The notes under the pieces: generated by a model
Database searches by the model: none
Seen by the model: the letters and a program-made list of their open reading frames with translations, nothing else
What the model was told of the DNA's origin: nothing
Program-made: the position numbers and the translations under genes
Shown: positions 1 to 8,555 of the stretch, piece by piece
How positions within the stretch are numbered: position 1 is the first letter of the stretch
Layout: every line of letters starts with the position of its first letter
NCBI RefSeq assembly: GCF_016584665.1
Contig: NZ_BBJB01000014.1
Coordinates: forward strand, 1-32,087
Length of the DNA: 32,087 nt
Origin: Pseudanabaena sp. lw0831
GTDB lineage: Bacteria; Cyanobacteriota; Cyanobacteriia; Pseudanabaenales; Pseudanabaenaceae
Reading direction: 5' to 3'

Positions 1-44
1 AACTCTATGAATGGGTTTTATATCCTAATCACAACTTTTGTTGA

Positions 45-1457
45 TTAGTTTAGTAAATCGCTTAGGGCTTCCATTTCGGCGATCGCAGTGCGTAATTTAT
101 CGAGAATCTCGGCAGCGATCGCATCGGGTTCGGGTAAGTCTTCACTGGACTGAAGGCTGTCATCGCGTAACCATGAGATATCGAGATTTTCACCACGTTT
201 AGCAATTTCCTCTCGGCTAAAGCAACGGAATCTTTCTTGTTCCTTGCGATCGCTTTTACCATTTGGATCTTCACCATAGGCTACCTCGAAATCGGCAAAG
301 CGATCGCGAGTCAGGGGAATCCGCTTACCGAAGTTGGGCATATTGGTTCGCATATCGTAGAACCAAATTTCTTGAGTATTATTTTTCTCAGTTGTACCGC
401 GTTGGAAAAATAACACGTTTGTTTTTACGCCTTGGGCATAGAAGATGCCTGTGGGTAGGCGCAAGATTGTATGCAAATTGCATTTGTCCATCAGATCGGC
501 GCGAATGGATTTGCCTTGACCATCTTCAAAGAGAACGTTGTCAGGAAGCACGATCGCGGCGCGTCCTTTGGGCTTGAGATTGCGATAGATATGTTGTAGA
601 AAAGCAAGCTGCTTATTGGATGTGGCAAAAGTGAAGTCGTCACGAGTGGGCATCCCGCCGCCTTTTTTAGTGCCGAACGGGGGATTGCTGAGAATGATAT
701 CGGCTTTGGCTAAATTTTGACCTTCTGAAGAAAGGGAATCTCCAAGTTTGACATCGCTTTCAATGCCATGAAGCAGTAAATTCATTAACAATAGACGGTG
801 GGCATCTTGAACGAGTTCGATGCCATAGAAGGCATGTTTGCGTTGAAATTCTTGTTCAGATTCGGAGAGAGCGAATATATCGCCGCCTAGTTGTTGCTTG
901 ATGTAGGCGTGACTGGCAATTAAGAATCCACCTGTCCCTGCGGCGGGATCTTGGATGAGTTCTCCTGCTTGGGGTTTGAGTAGCGTGACCATGCTATCAA
1001 TGAGAGGTCGAGGGGTAAAGTATTGACCTGCACCAGATTTTTTCTCTTCGGAGTTCTTTTGCAGTAGTCCTTCGTAGAGATCGCCAAAGTCATCGCGATG
1101 ATCGGAAAACCAGTCGAGTTCATCAATGCTCTGGACTAGTTTTTTAATTATACGCGGCTCCTTGAGAGATGTTTGAGCATTGACAAAGATTGCTTGTACT
1201 TGTGCTGAAGAGGCGCTCGAACCCAAATGATCTAGCATTGACTTGTAGAAATTTTTTAGCTCGATTCCATCTTTTGATGATAGGTCTTGCCACCGATAGC
1301 CCTCTGGTAAGCCTATCTCTGTATCGGTTTCCTGCGCCATTTTTAGAAACAGGAGATAGGTTAGTTCTGTTAAATATTGCAGATAGGTGATGCCATCATC
1401 ACGCAAGATATTGCAAAGATTCCAGAGTTTTTGGACGATATCAGAGGTTACGGTCAT
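45..1457 (-). CDS. hsdM: Type I restriction-modification DNA methyltransferase, M subunit
   Basis: Methylates adenine at N6 in the target chosen by HsdS and forms the M2S modification core of the type I complex. The 470-residue protein has an N-terminal HsdM_N-like helical part (about 1-120), the GQYFTPR lead-in (144-150), the AdoMet-binding motif DPAAGTGGF starting at D170, and the catalytic NPPF motif at 258-261. That is the full set for an N6-adenine methylase, and the length is normal for HsdM. It is transcribed away from hsdR, separated by two long hairpins (1465-1584), so M has its own promoter and the restriction subunit is not translated from the same message. The start ATG fits the family N-terminus. 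I see no frameshift or missing motif, so it should be active. Confidence 0.96.
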   Translation of the reverse strand: MTVTSDIVQKLWNLCNILRDDGITYLQYLTELTYLLFLKMAQETDTEIGLPEGYRWQDLSSKDGIELKNFYKSMLDHLGSSASSAQVQAIFVNAQTSLKEPRIIKKLVQSIDELDWFSDHRDDFGDLYEGLLQKNSEEKKSGAGQYFTPRPLIDSMVTLLKPQAGELIQDPAAGTGGFLIASHAYIKQQLGGDIFALSESEQEFQRKHAFYGIELVQDAHRLLLMNLLLHGIESDVKLGDSLSSEGQNLAKADIILSNPPFGTKKGGGMPTRDDFTFATSNKQLAFLQHIYRNLKPKGRAAIVLPDNVLFEDGQGKSIRADLMDKCNLHTILRLPTGIFYAQGVKTNVLFFQRGTTEKNNTQEIWFYDMRTNMPNFGKRIPLTRDRFADFEVAYGEDPNGKSDRKEQERFRCFSREEIAKRGENLDISWLRDDSLQSSEDLPEPDAIAAEILDKLRTAIAEMEALSDLLN

Positions 1458-1464
1458 TGAGCTT

Positions 1465-1515
1465 CTAGATAATGATCATAGGCGGCACATTGTGCCGCCT
1501 ATGATCATTATCTAG
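1465..1515. repeat. Perfect 25-bp inverted repeat (hairpin), 1-nt loop
   Basis: Arms 1465-1489 and 1491-1515 are perfectly complementary; the inner part contains GGCGGCACA. It lies between the divergent starts of hsdM and hsdR, so it is not a terminator in the usual position. It is one of many intergenic palindromes in this window. Confidence 0.9.
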
Positions 1516-1527
1516 GAAAAGTCTTGG

Positions 1528-1584
1528 AAAAACCCAGAAATTAGAAAAGGACGATTTGCGTCCTTTTCTAATTTCTGGGTTTTT
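1528..1584. repeat. Perfect 26-bp inverted repeat (hairpin), 5-nt loop
   Basis: Arms 1528-1553 and 1559-1584 match exactly; the outer end reads AAAAACCCAGAAATT. It ends about 17 nt before the hsdR start, so as RNA it could form in the hsdR leader just upstream of the ribosome binding region. Confidence 0.9.
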
Positions 1585-1601
1585 CGCTATAATTTTAGGT
1601 A

Positions 1602-4600
1602 ATGTATTTTAGCTATGCCATGAAAGCATCATCAAATTTTGCGTTTTTGAGGGAACATGATGTCGAATTGGTGAGATTGGGGACGCTTGCCGAGCGGTCT
1701 TATCATAATGATCCTGTGGCTTGCTTATTTAGGTTGCGGGTGTTTGGAGAATTTTTGGCAAAGTTAGTTGCGGCGCGGGTGGGGCTTTACGAGGATACAG
1801 AAGAATCGCAGGTGCAGTTATTGAATCGACTGCGCGATCGCGGCATTATTCATGGACAAATCGATCGCTTGTTTCATGAGCTTCGCAAAACGGGGAATCG
1901 GGCGGTACATGATAGTGTGGGCGATCGCAGAACGGCGTTGAGCATTCTCAAATACGCGCATCAGTTAGGAATTTGGTTTCATCGCACTTGGGGAAAAGCG
2001 AAGGACTTTGTTGCGCCTGAATATTGCGAACCGACTCCACCAGAGGTGACGGCGCGACAGTTGGAATCAGCGCTGGTGGATGAGCGGATCGCCAGAACGC
2101 AAGCCGAACAATTAGCGGCGGAAATAGCGCAAGAATTGCAAGCCGCATTGCAACACTTGACGGAGATACAGGCGCAGCAAGCAAAAAATAGTGAGGCGAA
2201 TGTAAAAAGGATCGTCCCGCGATCGCAAGCCGCCGCCGCCAAGGTCGAACTAGATGAACGGGAAACTCGCCGACTGATTGATGCACAACTGCGGGATGTC
2301 GGTTGGGAGGTGGATTCGGAGGAGTTGACCTATGGGAAGGGTGTACGTCCTGCGAGAGGCAAAAATCTGGCGATCGCGGAATATCCAACGCGCACAGGGG
2401 CGGCGGACTATGCTTTGTTTGTGGGTTTGCAACTGGTGGGGATTATTGAGGCAAAGCGGGAGAGTAAGGATGTGTCAGGGGATATCGATCAGGCGCATCG
2501 CTATGCTAGATCGATTCGGGCTAATGATAATTGGCAGTTGGCTAAGGGTGCGCCTTGGGGAGAGATTGAACCTTTTCAAGTGCCGTTTGTATTTGCGACC
2601 AATGGCAGACCCTATCTGGCTCAGCTTGAGACTAAAAGCGGGATTTGGGTTCGGGATGTGCGACGGGCGACGAATCAGCGACGGGCGATCGCAGGTTGGT
2701 ATTCACCAGAGGGATTGATCGATTTATTGGAGCAGGATTTTGATCGCGCCCATGAGCAACTTGCCCAAGAGCAATTTAACTATGGTTTTGAGCTTAGGGC
2801 TTACCAAATTAAGGCGATCACTGCCATCGAAGAAGCTTTACAAGAGGATCGGCGATCGCTATTGCTTGCCATGGCAACGGGGACGGGCAAGACTAAAACT
2901 TGTATTGCGTTGATCTATCGTTTGTTAAAAACGAAGCGGTTTCGGCGGATTTTATTTTTGGTCGATCGCACTTCCTTAGGGCATCAGGCGATCGCCGCTT
3001 TTAAAGAGACAAAAATGGAGCTTCTGCAAGTATTTACGGATATTTATGAAGTCAAAGAGCTGAAGAATGCAACTTGCGATCGCGAGACGAAGGTACATGT
3101 GGCGACGGTGCAGAGCTTTGTGAGAAGGATTATGTATCCGAGCGACAGTTCCCCTAGTCCGAATGTGGATGATTATGACTGCGTGATTATTGATGAATGT
3201 CATCGAGGCTATTTGCTCGATCGCGAACTCAGCACGATCGAGCTTGAGTTTCGGGATTTTGAGGACTATGTTTCCAAATATCGACGGGTGGTGGAATATT
3301 TTGACGCAGTGAGAATTGGGATTACGGCGACACCTGCGCTGCATACGTCCGAGATTTTTGGTGAGCCAATTTTTCAATATACCTATGCGGAGGCGGTGAT
3401 TGACAAGTTTCTCATTGATTATGAATCACCGCATTTAATTCAGACAGAACTTGCCCAGTCGGGGATAGTTTGGGAAAAGGGCGCTGAGATTGAGGTTATC
3501 AATCCGCGCACTGGCAAGCGCGATCTGAGCAGAACGGCGGATGAGGTGAAGGTCGAAATTAAGGACTTCAATAAGAAGGTAATTACACCTGCTTTTAATC
3601 GCGTGGTTTGTGAGTATCTTGCCGAACAGATCGATCCTGTGCTGGCGGAGAAAACCCTAATTTTTTGTGCGACGGACGATCATGCGGATCTGGTGGTGCA
3701 GTTGCTCAAAGAGGCGCTGATTGCCAAGTATGGAGAGGTCGAAGATGAGGCAGTGCAGAAGATTACGGGAGCCGCCGATCGCCCGTTGGAGTTGATTCTC
3801 AAATATAAAAATGAGCAGTTGCCAAAAATTGCGGTGACAGTGGATTTACTGACCACGGGTATTGATGTGCCTGCGATTTGCAATATTGTTTTTTTGCGGC
3901 GGGTTAATTCGCGGATCTTGTTTGAGCAGATGCTCGGTCGGGCTACGCGCCTTTGTCCTGAGATTGGCAAAGATCGCTTTCGGGTATTTGATGCAGTGAA
4001 TATCTTTGGGGTGATGTCGCAATTTACAGAGATGAAGCCTGTGGCAGTAATTCCTAAAATCAGTTGCGAAAAGTTAGTGCAGGAACTCACCAGCACTAGC
4101 GCTCCACGTCATCATCAGGCGATCTTGCCGCAACTCTTTGCGAGAATCCAGCGCAAAATGCGTCGTGCTAATCTGGCTAAACGCGAACAACTGGAAGCGA
4201 TCGCAGGTTTGCCTCTTGAGCATCTATTAGATGACCTTCGTGCTAGTCAACCTTCGCAATTAGCCAACTGGTTTCGCGATCGCCCAGATTTTGCCTCGGT
4301 AATCGATTTGCCCAACGATCGCACGATTCCTGTGTTCATTTCATACCATCAAGATCGCCTAGTTGCGGTGCAGCGCGGCTATGGTGTGGCGGAAGATGGC
4401 AGCATTTATTCCACTCGTCCCGATGAGTATTTGCAGTTGTTCCAGAAATTTCTGGCGGACAATCTCAATTTGATTCCTGCGTTGATGGTGGCGGTACAGA
4501 GTCCAAAGGATTTGACTCGCGCTCAGTTGAAGGAGTTACAGATGTTATTGGAGGAAAATCGTTTTCGGGAGAGCGATCTGCAAGGGGCTTGGCGCGATCG

Positions 4601-4925
4601 CAAGAATGAGGATATTGCGGCTTCGATTATTGGGTTTATCCGTCAGGCGGCGATCGGTGATGCGTTGATTCCCTATAGCGATCGGGTGGATCGGGCGGTT
4701 CGGAAAATCATGAGTAGTCGGTCATGGACTGCGCCGCAGCGTCAGTTGTTAGAGAGGATCGGCAAGCAATTAAAAGCCGAAACAATCGTCGATCGCGAGG
4801 CGTTGGATCGCGGGGCGTTTAAGACTGAATGTGGTGGTTTTGTGAGGTTGAATAGGACTTTTAACGGTGAGTTGTTGGCGGTGCTGGAGAGTATTAATGA
4901 GGAGATTTGGCAAGATATGGGTTAG
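1602..4925 (+). CDS. hsdR: Type I restriction endonuclease, R subunit
   Basis: ATP-driven translocase and nuclease of the type I complex, cutting DNA unmodified by the partner M/S. Order of parts in 1107 residues: an N-terminal DUF4145-like helical domain (about 15-135), a charged coiled-coil linker (150-215), the HSDR_N PD-(D/E)XK nuclease domain (D269, then E283-A-K285), and a superfamily 2 helicase. The helicase has Walker A ATGTGKT near 425-431, DECH at 531-534, GITATP, and a motif VI region with FEQMLGRATR. A helical C-terminal domain follows. All nuclease and helicase residues are present. An in-frame ATG at 1620 is an alternative start; 1602 is kept because it gives the longer frame, but no strong Shine-Dalgarno decides it. 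The DUF2887-type gene starts 11 nt after the stop. Confidence 0.96.
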   Translation: MYFSYAMKASSNFAFLREHDVELVRLGTLAERSYHNDPVACLFRLRVFGEFLAKLVAARVGLYEDTEESQVQLLNRLRDRGIIHGQIDRLFHELRKTGNRAVHDSVGDRRTALSILKYAHQLGIWFHRTWGKAKDFVAPEYCEPTPPEVTARQLESALVDERIARTQAEQLAAEIAQELQAALQHLTEIQAQQAKNSEANVKRIVPRSQAAAAKVELDERETRRLIDAQLRDVGWEVDSEELTYGKGVRPARGKNLAIAEYPTRTGAADYALFVGLQLVGIIEAKRESKDVSGDIDQAHRYARSIRANDNWQLAKGAPWGEIEPFQVPFVFATNGRPYLAQLETKSGIWVRDVRRATNQRRAIAGWYSPEGLIDLLEQDFDRAHEQLAQEQFNYGFELRAYQIKAITAIEEALQEDRRSLLLAMATGTGKTKTCIALIYRLLKTKRFRRILFLVDRTSLGHQAIAAFKETKMELLQVFTDIYEVKELKNATCDRETKVHVATVQSFVRRIMYPSDSSPSPNVDDYDCVIIDECHRGYLLDRELSTIELEFRDFEDYVSKYRRVVEYFDAVRIGITATPALHTSEIFGEPIFQYTYAEAVIDKFLIDYESPHLIQTELAQSGIVWEKGAEIEVINPRTGKRDLSRTADEVKVEIKDFNKKVITPAFNRVVCEYLAEQIDPVLAEKTLIFCATDDHADLVVQLLKEALIAKYGEVEDEAVQKITGAADRPLELILKYKNEQLPKIAVTVDLLTTGIDVPAICNIVFLRRVNSRILFEQMLGRATRLCPEIGKDRFRVFDAVNIFGVMSQFTEMKPVAVIPKISCEKLVQELTSTSAPRHHQAILPQLFARIQRKMRRANLAKREQLEAIAGLPLEHLLDDLRASQPSQLANWFRDRPDFASVIDLPNDRTIPVFISYHQDRLVAVQRGYGVAEDGSIYSTRPDEYLQLFQKFLADNLNLIPALMVAVQSPKDLTRAQLKELQMLLEENRFRESDLQGAWRDRKNEDIAASIIGFIRQAAIGDALIPYSDRVDRAVRKIMSSRSWTAPQRQLLERIGKQLKAETIVDREALDRGAFKTECGGFVRLNRTFNGELLAVLESINEEIWQDMG

Positions 4926-4936
4926 GATGTCTAGCC

Positions 4937-5878
4937 ATGAGAACCGATACACTTTTTTATCAGTTATTTCAGACGTTTCATGGGCTTTTGTTTGAGCTAA
5001 TTGACGAGCCAGCGTCAAATGCGGAGGGCTATGATTTTGTGTCTGTGGAGGTAAAGGAAAAGGCTTTTCGTTTTGATGGCATTTTCTTAGCGGCGGATGT
5101 GGAGAAGCCGATCTATTTTGTGGAGGTGCAGTTTCAAAAAAATCCTGATTTTTATTGGAGCTTTGTCGGCGAAATATTTCTATATCTCAGTCAATATAAG
5201 CCCTTACAGGATTGGAAAGCGGTGGCAGTTTTTGCCGATCGCAATTTGGATGAGGGTATCCCCAGACAATTTCATGAGTTGTTTGTGAGTCAACGGATTC
5301 GCTGTGTTTATCTTGACACGCTGCGCGATCGCTCTGACAATTCGTTAGAGGTGGGTATCGTCGAGTTAATAATTGCCGATGAGTCGGTTACTCTGGATAT
5401 GGCGCGTGATTTGGTGCGTGAGTTGCGTAACCGAGAGCGTGAAGCTACTGTTAGTCAAAAAACAGTAGAATTAATTGTAGATGTGTTGTTAAATAAGTTT
5501 AACAATTTGAGTCGAAAGGAAATAGAGACTATGTTGACTTTTGATGAGCTAAAACAATCAAGACTATTTCAAGAGCTAGCGGCAGATTACAGCCGAGAGG
5601 TGAGGTTAGAGGCTAGGCTAGAAGGTAAGAAAATAGGTGAAAAAATAGGCGAGAAGAGAGGTGAGAAAAGAGGTGAGATAAAAGGCAAGTTACAAGGTAA
5701 GCAAGAGTCTGTTTTGCGTGTTTTAAAGCGTCGCTTTAAGAGGGTTTCTGCGGAGTCAAGGGCAAAGATAAATCATCTCCCTGAAAGTAAGCTGAATGAT
5801 TTAATTGATGCTATTTTTGATTTTAAGTCTGTGGCGGATTTGACGGCTTGGTTGAAGGTGCATGGGGTCGATCGCTAA
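4937..5878 (+). CDS. DUF2887/Rpn-type PD-(D/E)XK nuclease family protein
   Basis: A 313-residue member of the cyanobacterium-rich DUF2887 group, often annotated as Rpn family recombination-promoting nuclease or putative transposase. The N-terminal half has the restriction-fold core: FRFDGIF with D47, then YFVEVQF with E63 and Q65 (a D...ExQ variant of D...ExK), followed by an amphipathic helix. Residues about 225-265 are a low-complexity charged stretch of repeated G-E-K/R units, then a helical tail. I chose the ATG at 4937 because the MRTDTLFYQ N-terminus is typical of the family; the open frame extends back to 4907, overlapping hsdR. It sits 11 nt behind hsdR and before hsdS, so it is probably co-transcribed with the restriction genes. 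Whether it serves restriction or is a passenger is unknown. Confidence 0.78.
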   Translation: MRTDTLFYQLFQTFHGLLFELIDEPASNAEGYDFVSVEVKEKAFRFDGIFLAADVEKPIYFVEVQFQKNPDFYWSFVGEIFLYLSQYKPLQDWKAVAVFADRNLDEGIPRQFHELFVSQRIRCVYLDTLRDRSDNSLEVGIVELIIADESVTLDMARDLVRELRNREREATVSQKTVELIVDVLLNKFNNLSRKEIETMLTFDELKQSRLFQELAADYSREVRLEARLEGKKIGEKIGEKRGEKRGEIKGKLQGKQESVLRVLKRRFKRVSAESRAKINHLPESKLNDLIDAIFDFKSVADLTAWLKVHGVDR

Positions 5879-5934
5879 TTGCTACTGATTTTTAGGGCGA
5901 TCGCATTTAGATAATATGTTCTTAGAAAATTTAA

Positions 5935-6003
5935 AGAGGGTTTGGAGACCAAACCCCTACCGCGCAAATATTGATCTTGTAGGGGTTTGGTTTCCAAACC
6001 CTT
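5935..6003. repeat. Nested hairpin repeat, copy 1 (upstream of hsdS)
   Basis: Arms 5938-5960 and 5979-6001 pair over 23 bp with one G-T wobble; loop 18 nt. Each arm is itself nearly palindromic (GGGTTTGG, 3 nt, CCAAACCC), so the element can fold as a cruciform-like nest. It is the same family, in the same orientation, as 7704-7763, and the two bracket hsdS. The left flank AAAGAGGG is also shared. Confidence 0.9.
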
Positions 6004-6114
6004 TATTTTTGGCGTTTTGCTATTTGTTTTGCGGGGCGGTGAGATGATGATATTTTAGAGGCTTGTGTTTGCGTTGAAAATCTAAGTCTGAATCGCGTTT
6101 TTTGTGTTTGCCCT

Positions 6115-7635
6115 ATGATGTCTATGAGTTCTGATTTTTCTATTCTTTCTGATAATGATGATTTACCAATGGGGTGGGAATGGACAAATTTAGATAGGAT
6201 TTTATCAATAATATCTGGGGAAGCATTCAAAAAGAAAGATTACACAACTTCGGGAGTAAAACTTTTACAAATAGCTAACGTTTCTTTTGGAGAAATAGTT
6301 TGGGAACAGCAGAATTTTTTACCTGAAGATATCGCTTATCAATTCCCAGAAATCATTTTAAAAGAGAATGATGTTGTCATAGCTTTAAATAGACCAATTA
6401 TTGGAGGTCGGTTAAAAATTGCTCGATTAAAACGCCAAGATACACCTTCGATCCTTTATCAAAGAGTAGGGTGTTTTAAGAGCATAGATAATGACCTGAT
6501 AAAGTATTTCTTTCTTTATGGACAATCCCATATCTTTCTGAAATATATACAGGAAAATCTACAGGGATCAGATCAGCCGTACATAAATACAAGTTGTCTA
6601 CCTAAACTAACAATTCCTCTAGCGCCGCTTAATGAGCAGAGGCGGATTGTGGAGAAGGTTGAGGCGTTGATGGCGCGATCGCGTAAGGCAAAAGAGGCAT
6701 TAGACACAATCCCCAAATTAATCGAGCAGTTTCGTCAGTCTGTCCTCGCCGCCGCCTTTCGTGGCGATCTCACCGCCGATTGGCGCGAACAAAATCCTAA
6801 CATTGAGCCTGCATCTGTTTTGTCAGAAAGAATCCGCAAAGATCTCTATGAAAAAATGGATCAGGGAACTTTGAGTATAGATTCTAAAGAAGAAACTGAC
6901 AAAAAAATTCCTAAAAAATGGTTGTGGGTAAGTCTCAGTGAGATAGGTAAAGTCAGTGGAGGTCTTACTAAAAATTCCACAAGAAATGTACTCCCTCTAG
7001 AGTTTCCTTATCTAAGAGTGGCTAATGTATATTCAAACAAGCTTGATTTAAGCGAAATTAAAAACATCAAGATTCGATCAGAAGAATTAGAGAGGGTTTT
7101 GCTGAGAAAAGGTGATTTATTAATTGTTGAAGGTAATGGAAGTCTCGATCAAATTGGTAGAGCATCGATCTGGGATGGCAGTATTGATCCTTGTCTACAT
7201 CAAAACCATCTGATTAAAGTTAGATTTGAGCCTATTGAGATGAGTGAATATATACTCTTTTGGCTTTTATCTAGAGAGGGCAGAAGCCAAATAATGCAAG
7301 TAGCCAGTTCAACAACAGGTCTTCACACTTTAAGTTTAGGTAAAATCTCAAAGCTACAGATTCCTCTAATTCCTTTAGCTGAACAACACCAAATTGTCAC
7401 TATAATCAAAGAACTATTTGATAGCATTGACAGGCTGTTTTATCAATATCAAGGCGCTTTTTCTCAATTAGAAAATCTCAATCAATCTATACTCTCCAAA
7501 GCCTTTAGAGGCGAACTCGTCGAGCAAGACCCCAACGACGAGCCAGCATCAGTCTTATTAGAACGCATTCAAAAAGAACGCGAAAAAGAGAAAGCAAAAG
7601 TTAAGCAGATAGGCGTAAAAAAACTAAAAAAGTAG
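6115..7635 (+). CDS. hsdS: Type I restriction-modification specificity subunit
   Basis: Recognises the bipartite target sequence for HsdM and HsdR. The 506-residue protein has the classic two-target-domain layout: a first recognition domain opening with LPMGWEWTNL (about 17-175), a conserved helical spacer (LNEQRRIVEKVEALM, then AAAFRGDLTADWR), a second recognition domain opening with KKWLWVSLSEIG (about 270-425), and a second helical spacer (LAEQHQIVTII, SKAFRGELV). The repeated spacer ends NxEPASVLSERI and NDEPASVLLERI show the internal pseudo-repeat. Three clustered ATGs (6115, 6118, 6124) make the exact start uncertain and no clear Shine-Dalgarno is seen. It is separated from hsdR by the DUF2887-type gene and a hairpin. 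The recognition domains look AT-richer than the spacers, as is common for exchanged specificity domains. Confidence 0.95.
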   Translation: MMSMSSDFSILSDNDDLPMGWEWTNLDRILSIISGEAFKKKDYTTSGVKLLQIANVSFGEIVWEQQNFLPEDIAYQFPEIILKENDVVIALNRPIIGGRLKIARLKRQDTPSILYQRVGCFKSIDNDLIKYFFLYGQSHIFLKYIQENLQGSDQPYINTSCLPKLTIPLAPLNEQRRIVEKVEALMARSRKAKEALDTIPKLIEQFRQSVLAAAFRGDLTADWREQNPNIEPASVLSERIRKDLYEKMDQGTLSIDSKEETDKKIPKKWLWVSLSEIGKVSGGLTKNSTRNVLPLEFPYLRVANVYSNKLDLSEIKNIKIRSEELERVLLRKGDLLIVEGNGSLDQIGRASIWDGSIDPCLHQNHLIKVRFEPIEMSEYILFWLLSREGRSQIMQVASSTTGLHTLSLGKISKLQIPLIPLAEQHQIVTIIKELFDSIDRLFYQYQGAFSQLENLNQSILSKAFRGELVEQDPNDEPASVLLERIQKEREKEKAKVKQIGVKKLKK

Positions 7636-7703
7636 AGACTGAGATCCACGACTTTTTGTGTGACTGATAAAATTGGACTGTAAATTGCAAAGAAAAATTA
7701 AAG

Positions 7704-7763
7704 AGGGCTTGGAGACCAAGCCCCTACCTATCAAAAAATGTAGGGGCTTGGTCTCCAAGCCCT
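7704..7763. repeat. Nested hairpin repeat, copy 2 (downstream of hsdS)
   Basis: Arms 7704-7727 and 7740-7763 are perfectly complementary over 24 bp, with a 12-nt loop. Each arm again contains its own inverted repeat (GGGCTTGG, 3 nt, CCAAGCCC). It is the second copy of the family at 5935-6003, with matched T-to-C changes that keep pairing. It could also end hsdS transcripts, but no T-run follows. Confidence 0.9.
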
Positions 7764-7794
7764 GTCTCCTAATTATTTACAGGAAATAGAGCAT

Positions 7795-8160
7795 ATGCCC
7801 AAATCTATTGCTACTTATTGGAATCCATTAGACTTAGACAATAGTCATAAATGGCAGCCAATTCTTGGACTGGAAGGGATGGCTGAAGAGTTGACCTTGA
7901 GCTTAGATCAAGACACAGGCGAATACACACGCTTAACTCGATTTCATCCCAATGCAGATACAACTGCTTTTGGTGGCAAAAGCCATCCCTATCCTGAAGA
8001 AGTATTCATCGTCAGTGGCCGCCTTTACGATCGCGCCTTTGATATGTGGCTAGAGAGTGGACATTATGCCAGCAGACCACCACAGGAAATTCATGGGCCA
8101 TTTAAGACCGATATCGGATGCGTTGTGCTAGAAATATCCTTTCCTAATCGGGTTGAATAA
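7795..8160 (+). CDS. Cupin domain protein (ChrR-like)
   Basis: A single-domain cupin of 121 residues. Visible motifs are FHPNADTTAF, then GGKSHPYPEEVFIVSGRLYD (cupin motif 1 with the histidine and glutamate that usually bind a metal) and GHYASRPPQEIHGPF (motif 2 with the second histidine). The arrangement resembles ChrR-type cupins and small cupins around anti-sigma factors, but there is no anti-sigma zinc-binding domain here. The start ATG follows an AGGAAAT stretch 7-13 nt upstream. It stands alone between a hairpin and a long gap, so its substrate cannot be told from context. Confidence 0.85.
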   Translation: MPKSIATYWNPLDLDNSHKWQPILGLEGMAEELTLSLDQDTGEYTRLTRFHPNADTTAFGGKSHPYPEEVFIVSGRLYDRAFDMWLESGHYASRPPQEIHGPFKTDIGCVVLEISFPNRVE

Positions 8161-8555
8161 CTGACGTTTGGTCAGCCCATTTGAGCGGTTTAGAGGGAAT
8201 TTTCAGCGAAACTGATATATGGTCATTAAAACTTACTGCGATCGCAGCCTTGCTCCCTAAATCTGCTGCTTTAGCTTTAATCATGAAACCTAGGCAAACA
8301 CAAGCAAAATAGATTTATCCAGCACTTGCCACAAAGTAGCAAATACTGGATATCTAGCCTGTTAGGTGAAGAGGGGAAACTTTTTCTAAATTACAATCGT
8401 CTTGCATTGCATTAACGTAATATGTTGCATACAAAGTTCAACCCAGACCAAATTTAGATTAACAAGTTAAGTCCGAGTTGAATTTGTCAGAATCTCTAAA
8501 GATACGATCTAAACTTTGCTAACCACATCATAGCCTGATATTTTCGGGGAATTTT
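8161..8555. other. Intergenic gap with no gene
   Basis: 395 bases between the cupin and the exported TPR protein. It holds one imperfect hairpin (arms 8319-8329 and 8339-8349) and an AT-rich stretch that probably includes the promoter of the next gene. The only open frame of note is a 46-codon minus-strand frame near 8145-8285, which I do not support as a gene. Confidence 0.6.

Noticed and set aside
263-577. 104-codon plus-strand frame opposite hsdM
   Set aside because: It lies wholly inside the supported hsdM gene on the other strand, with no known domain and no ribosome site; a shadow.
4907-4936. Start of the DUF2887 gene inside hsdR
   Set aside because: The first ten residues have no family resemblance; the ATG at 4937 gives the typical N-terminus.
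8145-8285. 46-codon minus-strand frame in the gap after the cupin
   Set aside because: Short, no recognisable motif, no clear ribosome site, and it runs into the end of the cupin gene.
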